Assembly (NCBI RefSeq): GCF_021647475.1
Contig: NZ_JAKIUR010000005.1
Location: forward strand, 27,127 to 91,126
Source: Lutibacter sp.
Lineage (GTDB): Bacteria > Bacteroidota > Bacteroidia > Flavobacteriales > Flavobacteriaceae
Direction: 5' to 3'
DNA: 64,000 nucleotides
The translations under genes and the position numbers were made by a program. Of the stretch, positions 26,743 to 35,499 are shown one piece after another (the stretch's first letter is position 1; each line of letters begins with the position of its first letter). The notes below the pieces were generated by a model. It was not told where the DNA came from and did not search any database. It saw only the letters and a list, made by a program, of their open reading frames with translations.

Positions 26743-27381
26743 TTAAAATTCTAATGATTTTAATTCTTTATAATTTTTAGTAAGTTTTCTAAGTAAAAAT
26801 CCATAGATAAGTTTATAATATCCCCAAATTAAAAGAATAGTTAAAATAAAGCTTATTAAGCTGATTGCTAGTGTAGTATAGTCTAATGAAGTGATATTTA
26901 GATTTGCTTGAGCTGTCTCACTAATATTAATAGTTTTAAAACCTTTAATAACCATTGAGTAATTTAATATGATAGAAAAAATGGCAGCTAAAAAAACGTT
27001 TATATACACATAATATTTAACTGTTCTCCTTGTTTTAATAATATTTTCCATCAACATTTTAGTACTATCAGTAACAGAAATGGCTTTGTAATTTTTATAA
27101 AATAGATATAGAAAAACAAAAACAATTATATAATTTAAAACATAACTTATATTTAAAATAAAATTTAAATCAAGTTTTTTATAAATATCATAAATACTAT
27201 CAGGAATAAAAAGGCTAACAACTCCCCAAAATAGAAATTCGGCTAGACAAATAATAAAAATCCATTTTACAACAGAAGAAGATTTTTTTTGAATTATTTT
27301 ATAAATTTCATTATAAGATAATTCTTTAAAATTTCCTTCTTGCTTTTTCCAATCTTTCTTTAATAATTCTAATTCATCCAT
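26743..27381 (-). CDS. Membrane protein partner of an ECF sigma factor
   Basis: 212 residues with four predicted transmembrane segments (about 40-60, 80-98, 125-145, 170-195). The cytoplasmic N-terminus of about 35 residues starts MDELELLKKDWKKQEGNFKE. It starts 3 bases after the sigma factor gene. Position and topology suggest an anti-sigma-like or sensor role, but no known anti-sigma domain (ASD/ZAS) is recognisable. Relatives have sometimes been labelled beta-carotene monooxygenase, which the sequence does not support. Confidence 0.65.
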   Translation of the reverse strand: MDELELLKKDWKKQEGNFKELSYNEIYKIIQKKSSSVVKWIFIICLAEFLFWGVVSLFIPDSIYDIYKKLDLNFILNISYVLNYIIVFVFLYLFYKNYKAISVTDSTKMLMENIIKTRRTVKYYVYINVFLAAIFSIILNYSMVIKGFKTINISETAQANLNITSLDYTTLAISLISFILTILLIWGYYKLIYGFLLRKLTKNYKELKSLEF

Positions 27382-27384
27382 AAC

Positions 27385-27879
27385 TTACGGATTTAATATT
27401 TTTTTTAATCGAGTTTTAATTCGGCTCATTTTAACGCGTGCATTTACTTCAGAAATTCCTAAGGTTTCGGATATTTCTTTGTAATTTTTATCTTCTAAAT
27501 ACAAAAAGATAAGTCCTTTATCAATATCAGATAATTGACGAATGGCTTTGTACATTAACTTAAGTTGTTCTTCTTCAGTATCATCATAATCAGAAGATTC
27601 AATTTTATAGATAACCGAATCAAAATCTTGTGTTTTAATGCTTCTTTTAGATTTTCTAAATAAAGTAATGGCAGTATTTAAACCAATCCGGTACATCCAA
27701 GTACTTAGTTTTGCTTCACCTCTAAATTTGGGATAAGCTTTCCAAAGTTGAATAGTAATTTCCTGAAACAAATCATTATGTGCCTCTTGATTATCGGTAT
27801 ATATTCTACATACTTTATGTACTATATTCTGATTTTCTTTAAATTCAGTTATAAATTTATGTTCAAGGTCTTTGGTCAC
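27385..27879 (-). CDS. ECF-type RNA polymerase sigma factor
   Basis: 164 residues. Region 2 at about 22-90 (AHNDLFQEITIQLWKAYPKF and STWMYRIGLNTAITLFRKSK) and region 4 at about 108-160 (YLEDKNYKEISETLGISEVN with ARVKMSRIKTRLK). It directs polymerase to alternative promoters. The gene is followed by a membrane protein, and an 8-bp inverted repeat lies just upstream. Confidence 0.93.
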   Translation of the reverse strand: MTKDLEHKFITEFKENQNIVHKVCRIYTDNQEAHNDLFQEITIQLWKAYPKFRGEAKLSTWMYRIGLNTAITLFRKSKRSIKTQDFDSVIYKIESSDYDDTEEEQLKLMYKAIRQLSDIDKGLIFLYLEDKNYKEISETLGISEVNARVKMSRIKTRLKKILNP

Positions 27880-27895
27880 AAGTTGTTGATTTCAA

Positions 27896-27914
27896 CTAAT
27901 AAGTAGCTTATTAG
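27896..27914. promoter_or_regulatory. Inverted repeat in front of the sigma factor gene
   Basis: CTAATAAG-TAG-CTTATTAG, perfect 8-bp arms, 16 bases upstream of the sigma factor ATG. It could be an operator or part of the leader. The lack of a T run argues against a terminator. Confidence 0.35.
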
Positions 27915-27978
27915 CTTATTTTGTTACACGAATATTAAAGGAAAGATTAAATTGAAAATAGTTTCGTAAAATGAAATT

Positions 27979-28677
27979 TTACTTTTCAGTTTTCTTTATA
28001 TTATCAATAAATTTTGATAATTCTATTCCGTATTTAGATTTTTTGATTTTTTTAGATAATGAATTATTTACGGTATCTAGAAGCTTAATGTTGGCATAGT
28101 ACAAATCAGTTAAAGCAATATAAGGTGCTACTTCAAATTTACTATGTTGAATGGCAAAATTTGTGGTATACAAATATTTTCGTTTTATTAAATTTTGCTC
28201 TTCCTTTTCAATTATAGCTAACAATTCGGAATCATTATTTTTTTGAGCATCAAACTTTTCTTTTATTAAATCTAATTGTTTATCATTAAATTTTTTGAGC
28301 ATTGCTTTATGTTCTTCTAATAAATCTTGATTTTTTGAACCAGTAATTTTTGCTCCAACTTCAAATTTTGAAAGTTTGGTAGTTATAGTAATTTCACCTT
28401 TTTCCCCAAAAAAATAAATTTTTTCTTCGGGTTTTTCATTCAAAGTAAGGTTATATATTTCGGGACTTTTTACATTATCGGTTAATGTGAATGTGTTTAT
28501 TCCATTTAAACTAACAGAATCAACAGAAATAAGTGCTGTATCTTTTAACTTTTGAAGATAAACAGTTCCTTTTTTAAGTCCACTAATAGTTCCATGAACT
28601 AACATATTTCCTTGTTTTTTTTGATTACAAGAAATCAATAAAACAACTACAAAAATACTAACAACTACTTTTTTCAT
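27979..28677 (-). CDS. DUF4369 lipoprotein
   Basis: 232 residues. Lipoprotein signal with lipobox LISC at about residue 17. Residues about 25-125 are a DUF4369 beta-sandwich (VHGTISGLKKGTVYLQKLKD, DSVSLNGINTFTL). The remainder is helical and lysine-rich. In most Bacteroidetes this domain precedes a thioredoxin-like TlpA domain; here no CxxC domain follows, so only the N-terminal half of that architecture is present. Role unknown. Confidence 0.85.
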   Translation of the reverse strand: MKKVVVSIFVVVLLISCNQKKQGNMLVHGTISGLKKGTVYLQKLKDTALISVDSVSLNGINTFTLTDNVKSPEIYNLTLNEKPEEKIYFFGEKGEITITTKLSKFEVGAKITGSKNQDLLEEHKAMLKKFNDKQLDLIKEKFDAQKNNDSELLAIIEKEEQNLIKRKYLYTTNFAIQHSKFEVAPYIALTDLYYANIKLLDTVNNSLSKKIKKSKYGIELSKFIDNIKKTEK

Positions 28678-28729
28678 ATCTAAAATTTTATACTACAAAT
28701 ATCTAATTTTTATTTGGTTTTTGAAATTT

Positions 28730-30031
28730 TTAAGTAGCAACAATTCGCATTAATTCGGCTGTCAACATAGCACCATACGTTCCAATTACATAACCAAAAA
28801 CTGCTAATAAAACTCCAACAGTTGCTAGTGAAGGATGAAATGCTGCTGCAACAATAGGTGCAGATGCAGCACCGCCAACATTGGCTTGGCTACCAACTGC
28901 TAAAAAGAAAAAGGGTGCTTTTATAAGTTTAGCAACGGTTATTAATAAAACGGCATGAATGGTCATCCAAACCAACCCGATAAAAATAATTCCGGGATTA
29001 TCAAATATTTTACCCAAATCCATTTTCATTCCAATGGTTGCAACTAATATGTAGATAAATATGCTACCAATTTTACTGGCTCCAGCTCCTTCGTATAGTT
29101 TAAATTTAGTAAATGATAAAATAATACCTATAGCAGTGGCAATACTTATCATCCAAAAAAATTGAGAGCCAAAAGAAGATAAGGCTGAGCTTTTATCTCT
29201 GACAGCTTCAAAAGTATTTTTTAAATAAGAGGAAATTTCATTTGCTCCAAAATGTGAAAATCCAACAGCAGTAAATGCAATGGCTAAAATTACAATTAAA
29301 TCGGTTAGCGATGGATTTCTATTTATTTTTGAAGAAAATGAAGCTACTTTTTCTTTTAGTTTTTCAATAGCAGAGGTATCTGCTTTAAGCCATTTATCAA
29401 TTTTTTTAGTTTTGCCAACTCCAATTAAAATAATTGCCATCCATAAATTTGCTACTACAATATCTACTAACACCATTCCACCGTATTTTTTAGGATTGTA
29501 CTCGTAAATTTCTAACATTGCCGCTTGGTTAGCACCACCGCCAATCCAGCTTCCGGCTAAAGTTGCTAATCCACGCCAAACAGCATTTGGACCAACGCCA
29601 CCAACCGTTTCTGGTGATATAAATGAGATTAGCCAAATGGCTATTGGTCCTCCAATTATTATTCCAACAGTTCCTGTTAAAAACATAATTAGTGCCTTTG
29701 GGCCTAAATTAAATAACGATTTTAAATCTATACTTAAGGTCATTAAAACCAATGCTGCTGGTAATAGAAATCTACTAGCTATGTAATATAGTTTTGAGGA
29801 ATGTTCTACTATTTCGCCTGAACTATTTACGGTTTCCCATTCTGGAGAAATAATGCCTACTGAAGTGAAAATTGCAGGTAATAAATATGCCATTAATAAA
29901 GCAGGTACAAATTTGTAAAACTTTTTCCAGTTTTTATTTTCACTGTCAGAGGTGTAAAAAACAAAGCCTAAAGTAAACATTATAATACCAAATGCAATGG
30001 TATCTTGAGTTATTAACGGTGTTGTATCCAT
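28730..30031 (-). CDS. DUF819 family integral membrane protein
   Basis: 433 residues with about eleven transmembrane helices. It belongs to DUF819 (YjcL-like); seen signatures include TLAGSWIGGGANQAAMLEIY and GSQANVGGAASAPIVAAAFH, glycine-rich half-helix loops placed symmetrically, as in inverted-repeat transporters. Substrate unknown. It is divergent from the S46 peptidase gene. Confidence 0.88.
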   Translation of the reverse strand: MDTTPLITQDTIAFGIIMFTLGFVFYTSDSENKNWKKFYKFVPALLMAYLLPAIFTSVGIISPEWETVNSSGEIVEHSSKLYYIASRFLLPAALVLMTLSIDLKSLFNLGPKALIMFLTGTVGIIIGGPIAIWLISFISPETVGGVGPNAVWRGLATLAGSWIGGGANQAAMLEIYEYNPKKYGGMVLVDIVVANLWMAIILIGVGKTKKIDKWLKADTSAIEKLKEKVASFSSKINRNPSLTDLIVILAIAFTAVGFSHFGANEISSYLKNTFEAVRDKSSALSSFGSQFFWMISIATAIGIILSFTKFKLYEGAGASKIGSIFIYILVATIGMKMDLGKIFDNPGIIFIGLVWMTIHAVLLITVAKLIKAPFFFLAVGSQANVGGAASAPIVAAAFHPSLATVGVLLAVFGYVIGTYGAMLTAELMRIVAT

Positions 30032-30103
30032 ATGGTTTTTTGAGTTTTGGCTAATTTACATGTTTTTATGAATTTTGAACTAAAAAAAGTGGTTTCTGTT
30101 GCT

Positions 30104-30111
30104 TATATTTG
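30104..30111 (+). promoter_or_regulatory. Candidate -7 box of the S46 peptidase gene
   Basis: TATATTTG, exact TAnnTTTG, 20 bases upstream of the ATG at 30131. It predicts a very short leader. No -33 TTG at the usual distance. Confidence 0.45.
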
Positions 30112-30130
30112 TTCTATAAATAAATAAAAA

Positions 30131-32350
30131 ATGAAATATTTTAGACTAAGCTTTTTATTGATATTTTTAGTAGTATCGTGCAAAACAGTACAAAAAACTT
30201 CACAAATAGAAGCTCCAAAATCAACAAAAATAGTATTAAAAAATACAAAAGACATTCAAGGAGGCATGTGGATTCCTTCTTTATTGGCAGGAATGAATGA
30301 AAGTGAAATGCAACAATTAGGCAGCAAAATGACTGCCGAAGATATTTATAGTGTAAACAAATCTAGTTTAAAAGATGCTGTGGTTCTTTTTAATGGCGGA
30401 TGTACTTCCGAAGTAATTTCACCTAGCGGATTGTTGTTAACTAATCATCATTGTGGTTATGGTGCAATTCAATCACATTCATCAGTAAATCATGATTATT
30501 TAAAAAATGGTTTTTGGGCGATGAATAAAAGTGAAGAATTATCAAATCCTGGAATGACTGTAACTTTTATTGTTAGAATGGATGATGTTACCAAAGCTGT
30601 TTTTAATGGAGTTTCTGATACTATGGATGAAGCTTCTAAAACAAAACAAATTCAACAGAATATTTTAAAAATTGCTAAAAATGCACAAAAAGAAACTTGG
30701 CAAAATGCCTATGTAAAATCGTTTTATAAAGGCAATCAATATCTATTAATAGTTACTGAAGTTTTTAAAGATATTCGTTTAGTTGGTGCTCCGCCATCTT
30801 CTATTGGGAAATTTGGGGCAGATACTGATAATTGGATGTGGCCTAGGCATACTGGAGATTTCTCAATATTTAGAATTTATGCCAATGCAGAAAATAAACC
30901 TGCGGAATATTCCGAAAACAACGTTCCATATAAGCCAAAACATTATTTACCAATTTCTTTAGATGGTGTAAAAGAAGGAGATTTTACTTTGGTTTTTGGT
31001 TTTCCAGGACGTACTAATGAATATTTGCCTTCGGTTGCGGTTAATCAAATTGTGAATGTATTGAATCCTGCTAAAATTAAAATTAGAGCTAATGCTTTAA
31101 AAATTGTAGATAGTTTTATGCGAAAAGATGAAAGCATCAAAATAAAATACGCATCAAAATATGCAAGTATTGCTAATTATTGGAAAAAATGGATTGGTGA
31201 AGATCAAGGAATCAAAAAATCTAAAGGAATTGAAAAAAAACAAGCTTTAGAAAAAGAATTTTCTAAAGAAGTTAAGGCAAAGGATTTAGTTGGTTATAAA
31301 TCTATTTTATCAGATTTCGAACAGTTATATAAAGAGATTGAAAAAGTTGCTTTGGCTCGTGATTATTGGATTGAAGTAGCTTATAGAAATGTAGAATTAT
31401 TGAATAGTACTTTTAAAGCATTTCAATTAGAACAAGCGTACAATAGAGGAGGAGTTGCCGCTTTTGAAAGAAGAAGAGCGTCAGTTTTAAAAAGTTTTAA
31501 GGGGAAATACAAAAATTATAGTGCTGAAGTAGATAAACCTGTTTTTGAAAAATTGGTTGGTTTATATGCAAAAAATGTCCCTGCGGAATATGTACCAGAC
31601 AATATAAAACAAAATGATATGGCTACTTTAGCAACAGCCATTTATGCCACTACAAAATTAACAAGTTTAAAAGGTGCAGAAGAATTACTAACAGGAAGTC
31701 CGGAAGAAGTAATAAAAAAATTAAATGAAGATAGTGCCTATGTTTTTGGTAAAGAATTACATACCCTATTTTACAATACTATTGAACCAACCTATCAACA
31801 ACTAAATTTAAAAATCACTGCGGTTCAAAAAGAATATATGAAAGCTTTAATGCAAGTTTTTCCAAATAAACGATTTTTTCCTGATGCTAACGGAACATTA
31901 CGCGTAACGTATGGACAAGTAAAAGGTTACTCGCCTAGAGATGCTGTTTATTATGAGCCAGTAAGTCATTTAAAAGGAGTTATGGAAAAATATATTCCTG
32001 GTGATTACGAGTTTGATGTTTCCAAAAAATTGCAACAATTATATAAATCTAAAAATTTTGGACAATATGGCGAAAATGGAAAAATGCCAGTCGATTTTTT
32101 AGGAACTAATCATACTACAGGAGGTAATTCTGGTAGCCCAGCAATTGATGCTAAAGGTAATTTGATAGGACTTAATTTTGACAGAGTTTGGGAAGGAACT
32201 ATGAGCGATTATAATTACGATGCAGCTATTTGCCGAAACATAATGGTTGATATTCGTTATGTTTTATTTATCATTGATAAATATGCAGGAGCCACCAATT
32301 TAATTGATGAAATGACTTTAGTACATCCGAAACAAAAAGTAACTCATTAA
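30131..32350 (+). CDS. S46 family dipeptidyl-peptidase, DPP11-like (Asp/Glu-specific)
   Basis: 739 residues. The signal peptide carries a lipobox (VVSC17), so the protein is probably membrane-anchored in the periplasm. Catalytic His in TNHHCGYG (H106/H107) and nucleophile S667 in TTGGNSGSP. R685 in LNFDRVWEGTMSD lies 18 residues after the nucleophile, the same spacing as S655 and R673 of Porphyromonas DPP11, where this arginine sets preference for Asp/Glu at P1; DPP7 has glycine. The enzyme would release acidic dipeptides from peptide N-termini for amino-acid nutrition. Transcribed alone. Confidence 0.93.
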   Translation: MKYFRLSFLLIFLVVSCKTVQKTSQIEAPKSTKIVLKNTKDIQGGMWIPSLLAGMNESEMQQLGSKMTAEDIYSVNKSSLKDAVVLFNGGCTSEVISPSGLLLTNHHCGYGAIQSHSSVNHDYLKNGFWAMNKSEELSNPGMTVTFIVRMDDVTKAVFNGVSDTMDEASKTKQIQQNILKIAKNAQKETWQNAYVKSFYKGNQYLLIVTEVFKDIRLVGAPPSSIGKFGADTDNWMWPRHTGDFSIFRIYANAENKPAEYSENNVPYKPKHYLPISLDGVKEGDFTLVFGFPGRTNEYLPSVAVNQIVNVLNPAKIKIRANALKIVDSFMRKDESIKIKYASKYASIANYWKKWIGEDQGIKKSKGIEKKQALEKEFSKEVKAKDLVGYKSILSDFEQLYKEIEKVALARDYWIEVAYRNVELLNSTFKAFQLEQAYNRGGVAAFERRRASVLKSFKGKYKNYSAEVDKPVFEKLVGLYAKNVPAEYVPDNIKQNDMATLATAIYATTKLTSLKGAEELLTGSPEEVIKKLNEDSAYVFGKELHTLFYNTIEPTYQQLNLKITAVQKEYMKALMQVFPNKRFFPDANGTLRVTYGQVKGYSPRDAVYYEPVSHLKGVMEKYIPGDYEFDVSKKLQQLYKSKNFGQYGENGKMPVDFLGTNHTTGGNSGSPAIDAKGNLIGLNFDRVWEGTMSDYNYDAAICRNIMVDIRYVLFIIDKYAGATNLIDEMTLVHPKQKVTH

Positions 32351-32355
32351 ATAAT

Positions 32356-32508
32356 AAGGCTGTTTAAAAAGTTTTGAAAATAGTCATTCTGAATTTAATT
32401 CAGAATATCATCCAACTGATTACCTGTTGTTATGAGAACCTGAAACAAGCCCGCCTGCTGCTGGCAGGTTCAGGTTGACGAAAATTTAACTTTTTAGACA
32501 GCCTCTTT
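32356..32508. repeat. Dispersed repeat D with inverted ends, spanning a convergent junction
   Basis: Left arm AGGCTGTTTAAAAAGTT (32357-32373) pairs with 32488-32504 with one mismatch. The inner part holds GTCATTCTGAATTTAATTCAG on one side and CCTGAA-(GC-rich hairpin)-CTTGTTTCAGG on the other when read from the right. It lies between the S46 peptidase stop and the end of the epimerase gene. Repeat C is its relative without the GC-rich hairpin. Confidence 0.85.
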
Positions 32509-33432
32509 TCATTTTAAATCATAATTTAAAGTAATAAACCAGTTAAAAGTTTTATTTGGAGCTAATTTTAGCAATCCATCTTTGCTATTAAAACAATTTG
32601 GAGCACAAGTCATAGGTTCAATAGCGATACTTTTTCTATTCTCTGGGGTATAAATTTGGAGATAATTTGTTTCGGAAACAGATTTAAAATTAATTTCTAA
32701 ATGGGTAGTTTTTGTAGCTAAATTAATCTTTGGTTTTTCTAAGATAAAACAATCATCTAAAGAGATATCATTTATTTTAAGAGGTGCTTTAAAGGGAAAC
32801 TGATGTTTGGAAATTGGTATCATTTTATCTGATAATTTATATTGAAATTTTCCTTTAAAATTTAACACACTTTCTGCTAAATTATTAGAATTAAAATAAG
32901 GATGCCAACCAATTCCAAAGGGAAATAATTGTTCACCTGTATTTAGCACTTTAAAAGTTATAGTAATTCTATTTCTTTCAAATTTATAAATGATGCTTAA
33001 TTTATAAGGAAAAGGAAATCCGTCTATGTTGCCTTTATAATCATAATTTAATATAATAGAAGCTTTAGTTTCTGAAGTTTCTATATTTTCAATTTTGAAA
33101 GATTTATTATAAATATGTCCGTGAATTGCATTATTTAATGTTGATTCGTTACATGATAATTGATAATTTTCGTCTTCAAAAGAATACTTTCCTTGCTCTA
33201 TTCTGTTAGGAAAAGGAAATAAAAAAGCGGAATTGAACATGTTTTTGTAAGTTTCTATTCCATTTTCATCATCAGTAATACCATTAAGTATTGCCTTATT
33301 ATTTAAATTTAGTTGTTGTAATGATGCTCCTAAATTAGGATAAATAATACTTTTTAAATGCAAAGTATCATTACTAATTATTAGTTTATTTAATAGTGGA
33401 TTTTGGTGCGTTAAATTTTTAACTTCAAACAT
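32509..33432 (-). CDS. Aldose 1-epimerase family protein
   Basis: 307 residues with the start at 33432 (MFEVKNLTHQNPLLNKL). The longer frame from 33474 runs inside the upstream Arc-like gene. It belongs to the galactose mutarotase fold, interconverting alpha and beta anomers of sugars. Visible motifs: NAIHGHIYNKSF, GIGWHPYFN (active-site His) and the C-terminal SIAIEPMTCAPNCFN. The ATG overlaps the stop region of the preceding small gene by eight bases, so they are translated together. Confidence 0.88.
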   Translation of the reverse strand: MFEVKNLTHQNPLLNKLIISNDTLHLKSIIYPNLGASLQQLNLNNKAILNGITDDENGIETYKNMFNSAFLFPFPNRIEQGKYSFEDENYQLSCNESTLNNAIHGHIYNKSFKIENIETSETKASIILNYDYKGNIDGFPFPYKLSIIYKFERNRITITFKVLNTGEQLFPFGIGWHPYFNSNNLAESVLNFKGKFQYKLSDKMIPISKHQFPFKAPLKINDISLDDCFILEKPKINLATKTTHLEINFKSVSETNYLQIYTPENRKSIAIEPMTCAPNCFNSKDGLLKLAPNKTFNWFITLNYDLK

Positions 33433-33604
33433 CTTCTTCTTTGGTGTTTTTATTTTTTGGTAAACGATTTGCATCTTTTAGGCATTTATTTAGCATCCAT
33501 TCTAACTGTCCGTTAGTAGATCTAAATTCATCAGAAGCCCATTTTTCAACAGCTTTAAGCAAATCTTCATTGATTCGTAATGCAAATGCTTTTTTCTTTG
33601 CCAT
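33425..33604 (-). CDS. Small Arc-family DNA-binding protein
   Basis: 59 residues: MAKKKAFALRINEDLLKAVE then KWASDEFRSTNGQLEWMLNK. The N-terminal beta-strand (KKAFALRI) and two helices match the ribbon-helix-helix Arc repressor fold, with STNGQLEWML as the second helix. It starts 4 bases after the hydrolase stop and overlaps the epimerase start. Probably autoregulates its operon. A conserved small protein in flavobacteria near SPFH genes (from memory). Confidence 0.85.
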   Translation of the reverse strand: MAKKKAFALRINEDLLKAVEKWASDEFRSTNGQLEWMLNKCLKDANRLPKNKNTKEEDV

Positions 33605-33608
33605 TTGT

Positions 33609-34556
33609 TTAATTTAAGGTTTTTATAAAATTAACAATACTGGTTGTTAGTTCTGGCATTACTGGTAAATTAGGATTGGAATACGATTGCATATTTTCAT
33701 TATCACCTCCATTTATTTCTTTAAAAATATGATTCATATTTTCTATAAGTTCTAATTTAGATTTAGGATTTGCTTTGTGTAACAATTCCGCATCCTCTAT
33801 TTTAACTTGAATGTCTTTTGTTCCTTGAATAATAAGTATAGGAATTTTTAATTTTTTAATTTCATTTTGTGGATTGTATTTCATCCAGGAAATTAAAAAA
33901 GGTTGTACGGTTTTGTTAAATAAACTGGCTAGCATTGGATTATAGTCAGTAACCAACTTACCTTTTTTTAATTCAGTTAAAACTCTAGCAGTTTCGTCTT
34001 TTAAAAAAGGAGCTTGTTTTTCAATTTGTTCTACTAAAATTTCATCAATAGGTCTGCCAGCACCTTCCAAAGAAATAAAAGCATCGGCATTATTTTGAGC
34101 AGCTACCATACCTACTAAACTACCTTGACTGTGACCTGCAACTATTATTTTTGAATATTTTTTGGTATTTTTAAAGTATTCAATCACAGATTTGGCTTCA
34201 TTAATAAAAGTTTTAAAGGTTAATGCTTTTATTTTTAAACTATCTTTTTTAGTAAATTTTAGTACGCTTTTATCATATCTATACGTTGCTATTTTTTGAT
34301 TGCTTAAAGCTTCTGCTAAATACTTAACTCCATTGTTTTTCATCATTGCATTATTTCCGTTTCTATCTGTTGGTCCAGAACCTGGAATGATAATAACCAA
34401 AGGAGGTTTGTTTATGGAATTTGGTGTTAATAATGTTCCAAAAATAGTTTCGGTTTTGGTTGGAATATCTAATTCACTTTTTTGATAGGTTGCTTTTTGA
34501 GAGAAACTAATTTGTGAAATAAAGAAAGCAAGTATGATTAAAAATTTAATCTTCAT
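33609..34556 (-). CDS. Secreted alpha/beta hydrolase
   Basis: 315 residues. Signal peptide MKIKFLIILAFFISQISFSQ. Alpha/beta-hydrolase fold with oxyanion-hole region IIIPGSGPTDRNGN, nucleophile elbow GHSQGS (Ser at about 144), acid in IQGTKDIQVK and His in ENMNHIFKE. Probable serine esterase or peptidase of the periplasm, substrate unknown. It overlaps the preceding membrane protein gene by 4 bases. Confidence 0.9.
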   Translation of the reverse strand: MKIKFLIILAFFISQISFSQKATYQKSELDIPTKTETIFGTLLTPNSINKPPLVIIIPGSGPTDRNGNNAMMKNNGVKYLAEALSNQKIATYRYDKSVLKFTKKDSLKIKALTFKTFINEAKSVIEYFKNTKKYSKIIVAGHSQGSLVGMVAAQNNADAFISLEGAGRPIDEILVEQIEKQAPFLKDETARVLTELKKGKLVTDYNPMLASLFNKTVQPFLISWMKYNPQNEIKKLKIPILIIQGTKDIQVKIEDAELLHKANPKSKLELIENMNHIFKEINGGDNENMQSYSNPNLPVMPELTTSIVNFIKTLN

Positions 34557-35053
34557 ATTATTTTATATTGATAATTTAAAAGGGTTTTTTCCAATTCATA
34601 TCTTTTTTGAGTTCCAATTAATAATCTTTTGCCATTTTTTAAAACTAATTGTAAACCAATAGCTCCTTTTGTGGTGAAAGCTCGTCCAATATTTTTTCTA
34701 AAACTAAATCGTAAACCCCAACCGCCATATTCTGTAATAGCATTGTATTTTCTAATAGAGCAACTATTAATAGTTTCCCAAGAAATACATTTAAGATTTA
34801 AGTTAATTGGAAAAAACTGATAGTGAATACCTCTCTCATCTATTTTAGTAATTAGTTTTATTTTAAGTAGAAAAATGATAACCAAAAAAATTATAATTGT
34901 ACCACTAAAAAAAGAAATGCTTTTTAAAATAGATTGGTTCGCTATAATATTCCAATTTTTAATGATTGGATTTACAGAAATCACCAAAGAAATAGCTAAA
35001 ACTATTAAAATCCATGGTTGTGTAAATTTTTGAACTTCTTTAAAAACTTTCAT
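34553..35053 (-). CDS. Small membrane protein, DUF6141-like
   Basis: 166 residues from ATG 35053 (MKVFKEVQKFTQPWILIVLA). The open frame extends to 35092, but those 13 residues look like noise. Two transmembrane segments (about 12-32 and 48-68) precede a PH-like beta domain with YGGWGLRFSFRKNIGRAF and TKGAIGLQLVLKNGKRLLIG. The family is uncharacterised. It forms a four-gene unit with the hydrolase, Arc-like and epimerase genes. Confidence 0.75.
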   Translation of the reverse strand: MKVFKEVQKFTQPWILIVLAISLVISVNPIIKNWNIIANQSILKSISFFSGTIIIFLVIIFLLKIKLITKIDERGIHYQFFPINLNLKCISWETINSCSIRKYNAITEYGGWGLRFSFRKNIGRAFTTKGAIGLQLVLKNGKRLLIGTQKRYELEKTLLNYQYKII

Positions 35054-35100
35054 ATAGCTTTTTAATAGGTTTGATTGTCCGTAATTAATCATAAAATGTT

Positions 35101-35208
35101 CGTTACCCTGAACCTGCCAGCAGCAGTCGGACTTGTTTCAGGGCATCATCAATATAAATCGGTGATTAGTAAAAACTATGAGATGCTGAAACAAGTTCAG
35201 CATGACGT
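35101..35208. repeat. Dispersed repeat F (CCTGAA...TTCAG type)
   Basis: Starts CGTTACCCTGAA, then a GC-rich insert CCTGCCAGCAGCAGTCGG, then ACTTGTTTCAGGG, and ends CTGAAACAAGTTCAGCATGACG. Same family as E and the inner parts of C and D. It separates the SPFH/DUF4177 group from the DUF6141-like gene. Confidence 0.8.
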
Positions 35209-35242
35209 ACAAATATGAAATATGACACAAAACGGATATACA

Positions 35243-35419
35243 TTAATAGGTTCTATTTTTATCTCGTTCAAGCACTGCTTTTCGAATGTGTCCACCTTGA
35301 TCAAAGGCAACACTTATAACTCTCCATCCTTGTGAAGCATATTTGTTAAATAGATCTTCAAAAACGTTGTCTTTAGATACCCAATTGCTTTCTGGTTTTA
35401 CTATTTTGTATTCTTTCAT
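35243..35419 (-). CDS. DUF4177 small protein
   Basis: 58 residues: MKEYKIVKPESNWVSKDNVF then EDLFNKYASQGWRVISVAFD. The YKIV...LN.YASQGWRVI pattern fits DUF4177, a small alpha/beta domain of unknown function. It is on the same strand and 81 bases downstream of the SPFH gene. Too short for normal thresholds but with good family character. Confidence 0.8.
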   Translation of the reverse strand: MKEYKIVKPESNWVSKDNVFEDLFNKYASQGWRVISVAFDQGGHIRKAVLERDKNRTY

Positions 35420-35429
35420 AATAAATTTG

Positions 35430-35495
35430 TTAAAAACTTAATATAGCTGCTAATTTTAAAAACAAAACTAAAATAATGAAGACTACTTGTGTCAT
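35430..35495 (-). CDS. Possible hydrophobic miniprotein
   Basis: 21 codons, MTQVVFIILVLFLKLAAILS F, starting 5 bases after the SPFH stop codon and ending 11 bases before the DUF4177 gene. The peptide is almost entirely one transmembrane helix. Genuine expression cannot be judged; the tight fit in the operon gap is the only support. Confidence 0.3.
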   Translation of the reverse strand: MTQVVFIILVLFLKLAAILSF

Positions 35496-35499
35496 TTTT

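Noticed and set aside
26743..27381. Label of beta-carotene 15,15'-monooxygenase
   Set aside because: The protein is only 212 residues with four membrane helices and no iron-binding histidine pattern of that enzyme.
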